Below, one piece after another: positions 52,501-63,600 of a stretch of DNA of 64,000 nt. A program made the position numbers and the translations under genes. Under the pieces are notes generated by a model. The model was not told where the DNA came from and searched no databases. It was given only the letters and a program-made list of their open reading frames with translations. The stretch's first letter is position 1; the number at the start of each line of letters is the position of its first letter. The stretch comes from Limnomonas spitsbergensis. Taxonomy: Eukaryota; Chlorophyta; Chlorophyceae; Chlamydomonadales. Location: contig JAYJMM010000028.1 of NCBI GenBank assembly GCA_037349105.1, forward strand, positions 496,001 to 560,000, given 5' to 3'.

Positions 52501-55356
52501 TTGACACATGTGGACGTGCTCTATCTCGTCATCCATGCATCCATAACCAGGAGAGGCGAAAGAACGAAGGAGGCAAATAACTGTGATTACTGACATTTTC
52601 TGTGTTAGCGCCTCAGGTTTTGAAGGGTCGAGCCAGACTCACTCTTTGCGAAGTCGAAGAAAAAGAAAGAATGTGCATGCTTCCCAGGATTCGATTAGAT
52701 GGGCTGGGCAAGCGTGATGTGCATATTGTTGCACTCAAGTACACTCCAAGCCACTTCACCTAGGCCTGGCAGACAGCGACAAGATATCACAACAGGGCAG
52801 GCAGGTCAACACTATGTGCTCGTCGGGGGCTAGCGTTGAGGGCTTTTCATCAATTCAACCGAAGCACTACAAGATTACAGGAGGCAGCTCTGCAGGAGGC
52901 TCCCCAACCCACCCAGCTCTTCATAGCCAGCAAAATTTACACGTAACCCAATCCCGGGAGATGGAATACTGTTCGAGGGGTAAGGACACACATTATATTG
53001 GACCTCGTAGGGGGCTACTGGGCAACTACCACTGGAGTCCATTGGAATTGGGGACCAACCTTGACAACAGCAACAGATAAACACCGCCAGACAAAGCACC
53101 CAGCTCCAATAGCTGTAGGCCAGGCTGTAGCTGAAATGCACCTCAAGGGCACCCTACACAAACATGAATGAATGTGCTCACGCACCTCCACCTCCTGGGG
53201 CCCCAGGCTCGGACCTGGTGACGGCCCCAACTGCAGCTGCTGCATCTGCGCTGAGTCCAGCATGGATGGTGCCGGCAGGGGCAGCGCAGCGGCACGCGGG
53301 GGCGATTGAATCAAAGCAGGATACCGCTGAATGGGCATATTCTGTGGCATGGAGTTTGATAATGAGACAGACGGGGCGGCGCTGGTCCCCATGCTGCCTG
53401 TATAGAACAAGCTGTGCTTATCATTACCCTCCCGGCTGCTTGAGGTGTATTTCGGCTGGTACAGAGGCAGGCTTGAGGATGGCCGCTGCTGCAGGGGGGG
53501 CGGGGGCGGAGGCGGAGGCCGCGACGTCGGAGAGATGATGTCCAACAGGTCATCCACATTCATGGCTTGGACGGGCAATGGCGGGCGCGAGGCGGCGATG
53601 GCCCAGTCTAGCTGAGGCAGGTTGGAAGTCGTCAGCCTTACAACATCTGCTGGGCGGTTGCGGGACTGTGCGACAGGTTCCAGAGCTGATCGGGTATGGA
53701 AGGAGACTTTGAGCGCCTCCATCTCGGGGAAGATGTTTTTAATCTCCTGCGAGGAGCGGGGAGATGGGTGTCATGGGACGTTGTATGTTGGGGAGATCCT
53801 GTTCTTCCGCTATCGCTGGGATGGGGATGTCATGGATTTTTATCTAGGGATAGGGCATCATGGGTCGCTTGTGGGAAAAGGGCACATACGTGGACCTGAG
53901 CTCATGGGGGGGCAAGGATATGAATGCCAGACAGCAGGGCAAGGACATGAATACTGATGAGGGAGAAAGGGCATGAACGCTGGTGAGCGGTCTAGGGTAT
54001 GAAAATCAGGGAGGTGGGAGGACATGAATGACGATCGAGGGTGAGAACAGGGATACCGATAAGGGGGCAAGGTCATGAATGGCGATGAGGGGGCAAGGGC
54101 ATGCAAGCCTGATTAATGGTCCTGCCACAGTAGAATATTCATAGCCTGGAGGGGACCTATGCAGTCTTTTAGTAACACATTGTTTGACTGGATGAGCAGG
54201 CTCAGGAGGCTAACTGCTGACGATCTGGTACAGTTGAGTGCAGTGCGAAGAAAAACTGATGATGCATGCTGCTGCTACTAAGCCAGTGAATGTAGCCTGC
54301 ATTGTGTCCAGGACTTATTTGTTCAGCTCTTTCCCCTGCCATGTCCCACTCCTACCTTGCGAAGGTTTTGATATGTCGGGTCGTTCTTGTTGAAGCCCTT
54401 GTGCGCCGGTATGATTTCAAGAACAAGACTGCGGGTCAGGCCATGCTCAGCATAACTCAAGTTTGCACCAGACTATATCTGGCATGCAGATAGGCAGGCA
54501 TCACTTAACATGTGGACCACAAATGTATTAAACTACGGCCAGCGGCCCAAGGATCAGGACTTGCTTTCTGCCCCCCTGTCCTGTATCCCTGATGTAACTG
54601 GGATGTATCTTAAGCACCCACTCATAAATTTAGCTCATGCATGGGACGTTTGCTGTTGCAGGGATCCAACGGCATAGGGCCAAGCAACAACATGCATACA
54701 GGTCCTAGGAGATATCCACCCTTCCGAGTGGTATGACCTCTGTCTCGATTCTTGTGTCCTTACCTATCAGCCAGGATAACCACTCAACAGTTCATTCTAG
54801 CAATCGTCAGCCTGGTATGTCACATCTCACTTTCCAGCCAATGCAGTGTCATCTCTACTTTCAGATCATTTGCCCTTGACAGGACCTCCTGCCGCAGCTC
54901 ACTTGTCATTTGATTCCGCACCTTGTGATCCGCAGCAGTATGACATACAGCTGCTCCTCATTTCTGCTCCTCCTGTATGTGCTAGCCTGTGTGCATGCAT
55001 GCATTGCATATTGGCATGCTTGGCGCAAACCCAAATGAGCGGGTGTGTTACAAGGTCTACCGTTTTTGTCTACTTAACAGCCGTGTTGGTAAGCACCATG
55101 CGGTACAAGCAGACAAAACGGAGGTTTCCAGAAACACACAGCCCAGGTGTCGAGATGTATCTCCCCATGCAAGAGGGAGCAAGAACATCAACACGCAGTA
55201 CGTGGACTGTGGGCCCACCTGCTTAAAGCCAAGGTCGACAGTTTGGTAGTAGCGCTGCACGCTGAGCGTGTGGTTGACGGACTTGGAGAGCTGCGCACGG
55301 GCGGCCAGCTGCTCCGCGAGGTTCTGAGGTGAGTTGGCCTTCCTCGGAGCTGGCAT
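40529..55356 (-). CDS. AMSH: AMSH-type JAMM/MPN+ deubiquitinase
   Basis: Seven exons on the minus strand with GT-AG borders and continuous phases: 55356-55219, 54986-54922, 54428-54356, 53746-53186, 51476-51129, 48280-48212 and 40804-40529, about 509 aa. ATG 55,356 is preceded by an in-frame stop. Exons 1-4 hold the N-terminal helical (USP8-dimerisation/MIT-like) region of AMSH (RYYQT, YVILLRITSLVLEIIP) and a proline-rich linker. Exons 5-7 hold the MPN domain: Glu356 in RGVESCG, the JAMM zinc motif HTHP with Asp426 (His413, His415), and the second zinc site Cys471, His477, His479 typical of AMSH. The protein ends KHDVVDLR like plant and animal AMSH. AMSH enzymes cut Lys63-linked ubiquitin chains on endosomal cargo with ESCRT proteins. 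All catalytic residues are present. The exon 4 donor could be six bases earlier. Introns reach 7.4 kb and carry many repeats. Confidence 0.88.
40805..42185. other. AMSH intron 6, distal part
   Basis: This is the start of the 7.4-kb intron as seen from the last exon. AT-rich sequence dominates. At 41,470-41,920 lies the second copy of the TCGCTGCGCGAC-type repeat (first copy at 32,940), with GTCGCTGCGC, AAATTCTTTTT and GGTACGCGGACCCTAAG. No gene is seen. Confidence 0.5.
42186..42350 (-). repeat. Dispersed repeat with poly-G/C end, copy 2
   Basis: This is the inverted partner of 818-975: a run of G, CCCAGGGACCCCATG, a run of C, then the CCTACCACCCACC core and ACAGGGCGTGTAAGG. It lies in the last AMSH intron. 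Confidence 0.55.
43615..43790. repeat. AATACAATA-rich microsatellite
   Basis: Short units AATACAATAC, AATAATAC and ACAGGTGAATA repeat many times. A word GTGAGTGTCGTAAGG at the end recurs in the flank at about 47,795-47,815. Confidence 0.75.
43824..44287. mobile_element. Possible foldback or hAT-like MITE
   Basis: The stretch starts CAGTGCTGT and ends ACAGCACTG, with AATTACGG and AATTGCGCGCAA words inverted further inside. The 8 bases outside the ends (GTTTCAGG and CTCTGAAT) do not match, so no target duplication supports it. It has no ORF. Confidence 0.35.
44698..45580 (+). mobile_element. hAT-family DNA transposon, internally deleted
   Basis: The 883-bp insertion has terminal inverted repeats CAGGGAAGT / ACTTCCCTG and a perfect 8-bp target duplication GTGTGCGG at 44,690-44,697 and 45,581-45,588. 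CAGGG-type ends with 8-bp duplications are the hallmark of hAT elements. The related direct repeat at 47.6 kb shows the empty site (GTGTTCGG, 47,611-47,618). GC-rich words GCCGGGGAAAATGGG recur near the left end. Confidence 0.85.
44884..45500 (+). pseudogene. hAT transposase remnant with dimerisation domain
   Basis: A frame from ATG 44,884 (MTDTNSDCDVEMID) runs to 45,203, then a shift of frame at about 45,185 leads into a second stretch to about 45,500 with TAVVERGFSLHRVFKN. The latter matches the C-terminal hAT dimerisation region (usual consensus around SERxFS), here closest to zinc-finger-862-like hAT proteins. The catalytic core is missing, so it cannot be active. Confidence 0.6.
46311..47197. 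other. AMSH intron 6, middle part
   Basis: There is no gene. A 26-base word starting TCTGACCCATATAAGG occurs at 46,501 and again at 46,603, 102 bases apart, with an ATATAT run after each. The remainder is unassigned. Confidence 0.5.
47198..47637 (+). repeat. Approx. 420-bp direct repeat, copy 2 (empty site)
   Basis: About 90 percent identical to 44,288-44,697 plus 45,589-45,612 but without the hAT insertion. Words in common include GAGCTCAATCAAGACTGACA and AATTTGCTGGCCACGG. From 47,638 to 48,211 the intron holds a second copy of the GTGTCGTAAGGGACAGCG word and nothing else recognised. Confidence 0.75.
48726..50560. repeat. C-rich/G-rich minisatellite inside AMSH intron 5
   Basis: About 45 head-to-tail units of 36-39 bases run through this region; typical words are CCACCTCTGTTCTGCCAG, CCCCCCTCCCACCAGT and CCTCCCCAGCC. 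The array is pyrimidine-rich on the plus strand, so the AMSH pre-mRNA carries the G-rich strand. Overlapping long ORFs on both strands only translate the repeat. The region to 51,128 keeps a C-rich character. Confidence 0.9.
52060..52457. repeat. 18-bp satellite inside AMSH intron 4
   Basis: About 21 almost perfect copies of the unit ATGGCCAGGATAGCTCAT. Because 18 is a multiple of three, several frames stay open through it (SYGQDS or HMARIA repeats on plus, LSWPYE or YPGHMS on minus). It lies wholly in an intron between 51,477 and 53,185, so the ORFs are not believed. Confidence 0.92.
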
Positions 55357-55624
55357 TTTGGGTCACGGAAATGCCGCCTCCAGGCGGGATTGGTTGTGAC
55401 ACCCGCTGCAAAAGAATATCACCGATTGTGTACGTGACTTGCCTTACTTAAACACCACTGCTTCACCCTGTGATGTGTAAATGGAAAGACAGAATATTCG
55501 CAGGCGTGGCGTGTACGTAGATGAAAGAAAGAAAGGCCATAGCGTATCTGCAGGTATACGACATTGGAAATGCCGTATACCCTGAAACAGGAATGTAGGT
55601 GGCCACAAGCAGGGACGAGTCTAG
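55357..55624 (-). other. Upstream flank of AMSH
   Basis: This is the presumed promoter side of the AMSH gene. An in-frame stop (TGA) lies six bases before the start codon, supporting ATG 55,356. No defined promoter element is recognised. Confidence 0.4.
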
Positions 55625-56166
55625 TGTCAAGTTTCCCGGGTGTGGAGTTCCGGAGTGTGGGACTCCGAGTATGAACAGAGTAGGTACTGCAGCCTCCCTA
55701 GCACGCAGCCACGCACAAAACTCACTTGCATCTTTCAGCGCGAGAGCTAGTTCCTCGCGTTTTCTTATGTCAATGGAATTGACACGCATTGTGACCATCA
55801 TGTGGTCGATCAAGTGATCGCACCCTTGCACCCATCTCCTTCGAACGGCGCAAGGATGAATGCCGATGCTCGCAGCTCGCAGGATCTACATGGTATGCTC
55901 ACCCAGCAGCTATGCCGGCCGCAATCCGCTGTAGGGGCAGCCCGGGTCCTCTTCGCATTGAATTATCACTAAGTCCTCGAACTCAACTGCGTCCAACATG
56001 CAGCTTGAATACATTCGTCAGACGCGATGTAATGAGCTCTTCGTGGCAATCTGGCGAAGGATCGTCGCATCACAATTTGACTTAGACTGCCCGCGTGCCG
56101 CAGTACCTTCTCAGTTCATACTCGAAATCCCACACTCGGGAACTCCACACCCGGGAAACTTGACAC
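55625..56166. repeat. Inverted repeat upstream of AMSH
   Basis: About 70 bases at 55,625-55,694 (GTGTCAAGTTTCCCGGGTGT and on) recur in reverse at 56,098-56,166 with roughly 85 percent identity, enclosing about 400 bases. No target duplication is clear. A nonautonomous foldback transposon is possible. From 56,167 to 56,640 no feature is recognised. Confidence 0.6.
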
Positions 56167-56639
56167 GAGGGGACGAGGGCTCGAGGACAGAGGTCAGATA
56201 AGTCTGTCACTCAAACTCTAATACCGTACTTATACCAGATTTATTTCAACCACATTAGAGATCGCCCAACGTCATACGCTTAGGGTACGCTTAGGGTGTA
56301 GGACAGCCAGCCCAAGAATTGATGCGCCTCGCGCAGCCAGCATTAACATACTTCGTGAGTCGATCAAGCAATTTTAGGTGGGCACCTGAGCTTACATAAA
56401 ACGCCGAAGGAGTTTAGGGTTGGGAGTTAGTTTGGCCATCAATAGAAACTTTCGACAAAAGTTGCGTTACGTACTGCGCCACAGGGCGAATTGAGTAGCG
56501 AGAAACGAATTCATCGATGCGGAGGAACTCTTTGAAGACGCCATAGATGCCCAAGAGTAGCTCAACCAGGAGAAGGAGGACCGAGGACATTGGATTATTT
56601 GGATTACTCCTGGCAGCTGATGCCGAAATGGCCTTACAC

Positions 56640-57475
56640 GCAACAGCAGCAGGTCTCAAACAGGCAGTTAATTACCGGCACAATGTGGGCAGGACAGCAG
56701 ATATCAGATGCCGCGAGAACGATGCATGCAGTAGCTACCCGCATGCATGCCAATGTACCTTCCGCATGCAGTTGCTCCACGCAGGCAAGCCGGCTCCCCA
56801 CTTGAATGACAACAACGTGCCTGCACGCAGAGCATCCCACTGGCACGACAGCACTCAACAGGCATGTAGAAGCGTTCCACCGGCAGGACAGTACCCTGCC
56901 AGCATGCAAAGCACCCAGCCGGCATATCGTGCGCCCGGCCATACGGATTGCATCCTGCGTGCATGCAGTTGCGCCACACGGGCACAACTCCTTGCCTACA
57001 TATGGCCCCGCCAGCACGACATCACCCTGCTTGCATGCATGCACCCCACTGGCATGCATACAAAGGTCCCCAACATCATCACAACACCCTGCATGCATGC
57101 ATATGGCTCCGACAGCACGACAGTACCTGCTGGCGTGCATAGTACCCCACTTGTATGACAGCACCCCGCCTGCGTACAAGGTGCCCCGACATCATGACAA
57201 CACCATGCTTACTTGCACAGCATCCTGCATGCATGCATGTAGCCTTGCCGGCACGACAACACCATGCGTGCCTGCAGTAGCGCCCCACCGGCACGACACC
57301 ACTGACATGCAATGCATGCATGTTGATGCACCTTCGCCCCACCTACCTCAGGCAGAAAGACATACAGTACACTCTATGCATGATGCCTAACTACCTACCT
57401 CACTGGCATGCACTTCCTGTGGGCAACAAAACAGCCACATCCATTGGCTTGAACTACATGCACCCTTTAGCACCC
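56640..57475. repeat. Degenerate GCATGCATG-rich tandem region
   Basis: Loose repeats of about 40 bases with GCATGCATGC, CCGGCACGAC and CACCCCAC words lead into the cleaner 41-bp array downstream. ORFs on both strands are rich in Cys, His and Met purely from the repeat. Confidence 0.6.
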
Positions 57476-58520
57476 TCACCCCCACAGACATGCTCTGCCT
57501 GCACATTGCGGCACCGCCGCACCCACTGGCATGTACTGCCTGTGCGCAGCAGCACCACTGTTCCCACTGACATGCACTGCTTGTGCGCAGCAGCACCACT
57601 GCACCCAATGGCATGTATTGCATGTGCGCAGCAACACCACTGCACCCACTGACATGCACTGCCTGTGTGGAGCAGCACCACTGCACCCACTGGCATGTAC
57701 TGCCTGTGCGGGCAGCACCACTGCACCCAATTGCATGCACTGCCTGTGCGCAGTAGCACCACTGCATCCACTGGCATGTACTGCCTGTGCGCAGTAGCAC
57801 CACTGCACCCAATGGCATGTACTGCATGTGCGCAGCATTACCACTGCACCAACTGGCATGTACTGCCTGTGCGCAGCAGCACCACTGCACCCAATGACAT
57901 GTACTGCCTGTGCGCAGTAGCACCACTGCACCCACTGGCATGTACTGCTTGTGCGCAGCAGCACCACTGCACCCAATGGCATGTACTGCCTGTGCGCAGC
58001 AGCACCACTGCACCCAATGGCATGTACTGCATGTGCGCAGCAAAACCACTGCACCCACTGGCATGCACTGCATGTGCGCAGTAGCACCACTGCACCCAAT
58101 GGCATGTACTGCATGTGCGCAGCGGCACCACTGCACCCAATGGCATGTACTGCCTGTGCGCAGCAAAACCACTGCACCCACTAGCATGCACTGCCTGTGC
58201 GCAGCAGCACGACTGCACCCAATGGCATGTCCTGCTTGTGCGCCGCAGCTCCACTGCACCCACTGGCATGCATTGCATGTGCGCAGCAGCACCATTGCAC
58301 CCACTGGCATGCACTGCATGTGCGCAGCAGCACCACCGCACCCAATGGCATGCACTGCATGTGCGCAGTAGCACCACAGCACCCACTAGCATGCATTGCC
58401 TGTGCACAGCAGCACCACTGTACCCACTGGCATGCACTGCTTGTGCGCAGCAGCATCACTGCATTCACTGGCATGCACTGCATGTGTGCTACAGTACCGC
58501 AGCACACACTGACATGCAAC
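57476..58520. repeat. 41-bp minisatellite
   Basis: About 24 copies of a 41-base unit built on GCATGTACTGCCTGTGCGCA, GCAGCACCAC and TGCACCCACTG. Since 41 is not a multiple of three, the reading frame cycles every three units, yet all frames lack stops, so 100-330-codon ORFs arise on both strands. Units degrade toward 58,800. Confidence 0.88.
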
Positions 58521-58804
58521 ACATACAAGGTGATGCATCGTCGTACCCACTGGCATGCACTGCCAGCTTGCTGCTGTTCCTCCGCACCCACTGGTATGCA
58601 GGCATGCCAGCACTGTTGTAGCGCTTCACCCACTAGTATGCACTGTATGCCAACATTGTTACAGTACCGGACCCACCAGCATGCACTACATGTATGCTGA
58701 AGCATGAATGCACTCACAGACATGCACCGCCTGTATGCTGAAGCATGACCGCAATCATTGGCATGCACTGCCCCTTCGCTGCAGTACCGCAGCACCCCCA
58801 CTAC

Positions 58805-59500
58805 CATGAATGGCATGTGCAATGGAAGCCAACGAGTGACAATACCTGTTCATGTGCCTTGTGTTCTGAGTTCCGTGAATGGATACCGGTAGTGGTTTAT
58901 GGATGCTTAGGACAGAAGCTTGAGCCCAACAGCCACTGATAACACAACAGTGAAGGCACTGAACATTGTACGCCAATCAGTCCCGCAGCCACTTTATTTG
59001 CCTTGTGTCATGAGTTAGGTGTATGGATACTGGTAGTGGTCCATCGATGCTTAGGATGGGAGCTTTAGCTTACCAGCCATTGACAACGCAACAACTGTGA
59101 AGATGCACACTGGAAGCAAATCAGCCCGCATCTACTTAATCTGCCTAGTGTTATGAGTTACGCGAATGGATACTGGTAGTGGTCCATGGACGCTTAGGAT
59201 AGGGGCTTCAGCCCAACAGCCATTGATAACACAGCAGTGATGGCGATGCGCATTGGAGGCCAATCAGTGATGCAGCCACTTAATCTACCTTATGTTATGA
59301 GAGCCAGACATGGGTACCAACGCTGGTCTAGTGATGCACCTGTTAGATTTTTTTGCCAAGCTGACACTCATAACACGAGTGATGGCACGGCATACTGGAA
59401 GCCAAGTAGCCCCGCAGCAACTTAATCTCGCTTGTGTTATGGAGTTCGGGAACTATGTATACCAGTAGTGGTCATTGGGAGCAAAACAGCCCAGAACTCC
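58805..59500. repeat. 144-bp tandem repeat
   Basis: A unit of 143-145 bases repeats about four and a half times; the ATGGATAC anchor falls at 58,879, 59,023, 59,166 and, degraded, 59,310 and 59,455. Shared words include GGTAGTGGT, CAGCCA and TGATAACAC. There is no coding signal. Confidence 0.75.
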
Positions 59501-60670
59501 AACTGAGAAGTCTCGCAAACTGGAACTGTAATTCTAAAATATGTCAAAAAGGCATGGCACTAGTTTTCTGGAGGAATTCGGACATTCGTAATTGGCCTCA
59601 GCCACCGCGGCGCCCTCAAAGCAGGGCCGAGAGGGCCATTGAGAGCAAAAGAGCCCCAAAACACCTCCCCAGAATTAAACCAAACTGGAACAGCAGTCCT
59701 AAAACATTTCAACAAAGGCCTAGCATTGCTGTTCTGGAGGAATTTGGACACATGCAAGTGGTGTCGCACCATAAAGCAGTAAACGTGCTAATATGGTAAA
59801 TACCGTAAACTCCGGTCAGGACACCTTAGAGAGGTGTCCTCTACTCACAAATACGGTACATCACCGTACACTCATGCTCCTTGTACTACATACACGGGCC
59901 TGTTAACAAGATAACTGTATCTGGAAGTCCCTAACTGGATATCTCTGCCTGGAAGTCTCCGTCTCGTGGGTACCGCCCCTACTACCGGTACTTTACTCGC
60001 CCCCCGCTCCCCAGCGTTAAGCCCTCCAGGCGTGCGCGGGGAGCCGGAAAAGGGGTGGTACTGAAAGAAACTTCTGGAAAAATATGTACGTAGAAGCTCA
60101 AATCATCTGCCGTAAATCTGCCTGGTTCAGGCCTTCTTCAATCAGAACGAAAAGAAAAAAAATCCACCGAGTCTCGGCCGAAGCGCAATGCGCGGCATCC
60201 TACAAATTCATGCTGTTCATCCCACTACTGGCTAGCAAACAGGGAAATTTCAAAGTTATCAGGTCAAGCTAAGAACAACCGCTGCTCTCGCCCCACTGCG
60301 CCATAGCCGCCTGGTCTTCAATGGCCACAGGAATTGTGCGCCGTAGCAGCGTGATGTGCTCCCTACTGTGGTATCATTGCCCGAGTTGACTAATTCTCCT
60401 CGCTCATCAACGTCATAACATATGTACTACCGTAGCCTTGCTGCTATGGTGTTTTGAGAAACAAATTTTCACTATGCTGCTGCGATAGCTTTAACTCCAC
60501 TCCTGCGTCTTCAGTCTTCGGTCCGCTGGCTGCCGGCCCACTGCCTGCCGGGTACTAGGACAAGCCGCGCTGCGTCTGCATTTCTGCTCTGTAGGTGCCT
60601 GCCCGCTCCTTGCCAGTTACGGCGTGGGTGACGTCACGTGCTCAGCGGCCTTGCCGCTCTGGGCTCGATC
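59501..60670. other. Flank downstream of the second retrotransposon pol
   Basis: No gene is recognised. A hairpin AGGACACCT / AGGTGTCCT occurs at 59,819-59,841. If the pol at 60,671 belongs to a full element, its 3' untranslated part and LTR should lie here, but with only one end in the window the LTR cannot be delimited. Confidence 0.35.
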
Positions 60671-63600
60671 TCAGGTCTCGGTAAGCTCCTCAAGAGCTGA
60701 CTCCTCTTCCTCCCCTGCTGCTTCTTTGGCCACCTTAGCCCTTCTTGTAACTGCTCTCGGGGTGACATTGGCCTCTCCCCGGCCAGTGGTGTACGAGATG
60801 TCGTATAATCCGTTCGCCATTGGTCTTGCGATGCCCCGCTCCATCTGCCTTGTTGCTGGGTTGGTGGCCATGACTTCCACCTCAGGCCTGTCCATGACGT
60901 TGGCCTCCTGGGCTGTCCTGGCAGCCGCTCTGGCTGCTGGGCTCGGCCGCCCCTGGACCTGCACACTGCAATCCTCTGCAGCGGGTCCTGCCCTTGCTGC
61001 GGGCTCAGCTCCCTTGTCCTCAGGCGCGCAAGTTGGGCACAACCACTCGCCCTCAGGCACCTCCTCGAGTACTGGTACCAAGCAATCCATGTGCCAACCT
61101 GTATTGCAGGCATCACACAAAAGCATCACCTCTCCGCGATCAGGCAACTGGCACACCTCGCATGACAGGCTGTTATTGGGTCTGGTTCCACTGAAATCGA
61201 CCACTCCCCGGAGGTTGGGCAGGTGGCATGGAGAGCAATTGACAGCATTCTCTGTTACTGTGAGGCCATCTGCCCCCTCCAACACCAAGGTTCCCGTCGC
61301 CCCCAGTGTTTTTACCCTTAGGATCTCAGGCCTGGCCTTGGGATCGAGGCTGCGTCGCTCTGATGAATACTTCACATACACGTAATCTCCCACCGCAAAA
61401 CGCCTGACCTGGGGGACATACCCTCCCCCACGAATGCGCGCATATCGCAGCTTGTCGCGGTGCTGCGCAATTTTTAGATGCTCACCCGCGACTGGCAGTG
61501 CCTCTTTGATCCTGGCCACTCTGGCCAAGAGCAGGTCTGCTGCCTCCTCTGCTGTTGCCACCTTGGCTGTGCTCCAGAGGTCCGCCCCCACCCTGGAGGG
61601 GAAGGTGGGTCTCTGCCCGAACAGCACTTCGTACGGCGCCATGCGCGTGGCCTGCTGCGGCGAGCATCGGAAGCCTAGGGCTACCCAGGGCACCATCTTG
61701 TCCCAGGACTCGTCGCTGCTGCCCTCCTCGCAGCACTTGCGCAGGCCTGCCTTGAGGGTCTGGACAGCCCTCTCTGATAGCCCGTCTGCCTGGGGGTGGT
61801 TGGCAGAAGTGGTGCGGTGGTCAATGAAGCAGTCCAACAACATGTCCTGAAATTCACCCTGGAACTCTGTCCCCTGGTCTGTCACCACTTCTGCGCATCC
61901 CCCGAATCGTGCCACAACATTTTGAAAGAACGCTAAGGCCGTCACATCAGACGCCTTGCTTGGAATGGGGATCAACTCCACCCACTTGGAGTAATGCTCC
62001 ACACAAACCATCACAAACCGATTGCCCCTGGAAGTGGTCGTAAATGGACCACACATGTCCGCTCCCCACCGGAAAAACAACCCCTCAATGGGTAGTGGGT
62101 GCAGGTTGGGCTGTATGTGATTGAATGTGGACGCCCTGGCCCTGTCACACACACCACATTCCTGCACTGCCTTCTTGACTGCTGCTCTGAGTCCCCGCCA
62201 CCAATGCTGCTGCATGACCATGAAGGCCGTGCGGTGGCTGCCAAAATGGCCCGTACCGGCATGGGCTGTCTGGATCACTGCAAGCCTGTCCTCTGGCCTG
62301 GGCACCACCCAACGTCTACCGTCAGGCATGAGTCTCATCAGTACTCCTCCCCTCTCTGATTCCCACTGGAATGGCGCAGCTCTGCGCTGTATTCTGGTCT
62401 GTTCTCCTAGCTCTGTTCCCTGACCAAATGCCTTCTCACGGAGAAACCTCAATACAGGTTCATCTGCCCACACATCAACCCTGACCGATGGTCCTGCAGG
62501 GCATCCTGGCGGGTCCTTCTCACCCACTGTGTCCCTGGTCACCATGACTTCAACCTCAACTTGTTCCTCAGGCGTGTTCCCACCTGGTTCTTGTGCCGCG
62601 TCGGCCCAGTCTGCCGCAGCCGATTCTCCCAGGCACTGCCTGTATGACGCGGCCACTTCTCCGCTGCCAGAGCATGCGTTTCCTGCAGTAGCAAGGGAAT
62701 AGTGGCTGGACATTAAAGTTGCACCCATCACTGGGTCCTTGTCCGGGCCTGGCAGCCTTGCCATGCGTTTCAATTCCTCTGGTATGATTTTAGCACACTC
62801 AAGTGCCACATTGAACCATGCACCCAGTGCCCACGAATCCATGCACCTGCCCAAGGCTGCCCTCCTGGCTGCCTCTGGGAAGTCTGGGCGCGGCAATGTG
62901 GACCCCATAGTGTACCCCATAGCTCGCTCACGCTCGTTTGTATTGGGCTCCTGCAAATCCCCCATGGGTCTGTACACCATCCCATTTTGCCCGTTCCGAA
63001 AAGAATATGATGAGGGCGTGGCCATCAGACATGGCAGCACCTTCCTGGGCTGGCCTGTTACGTTGATGCGGTACCCCCCATTGTCCGGACACGCGACTAC
63101 CTGGGCCTTGCTTCCCTTGTCCAGAATGTCGTCTACTATCCCCTCGTGGGGTCTGGTCGACGCACGAATCACAAACTCAATATCTGCTGCAGGGGCGATA
63201 TTCCCCCAATAGTTGCGGGTGCGGTGGGCGTAAGACCCCACCTGCGCTGCGTCAAACAACGCCGGTGTCCCCAGAATCCTGCACACCTCCTGAAAAGCCT
63301 TAACACTGGCCTTCACACTCTTCTGATGCAATTGCATTGCCACATTCTCAATCAGGTACGCTGGCGGCTTAGACCCCTGCAGGAACTGTAGTGTACCCAA
63401 CAGCTTGACTAATGGGAAGAAAGACTTGCTTCTCTCTCCCTCGAGCCCCCGCCCCTTGCCTGCTGACGAGAGGTCCTGGCACTCCCAGCCTGCTACCATG
63501 AACCACTGGCGCCCATCCTGGGCGCCCGCCTCCTTGAGGTGCTCCGCCGTAATGGCATACACATCCTGGGGCAACGCTCTGAAAGCCTTATCAAACGCTT

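Noticed and set aside
51993..52596. Repetitive ORFs (SYGQDS, HMARIA, YPGHMS, ELSWPY repeats)
   Set aside because: All are frames of the 18-bp satellite within an intron; no independent start, splice or domain evidence.
57387..58822. Cys/His-rich proteins on both strands over the 41-bp array
   Set aside because: The ORFs come from a stop-free tandem repeat and have no domain or conserved start.
60634..61116. Second minus-strand ORF overlapping the end of pol
   Set aside because: It is an out-of-frame shadow of the charged low-complexity tail of Pol.
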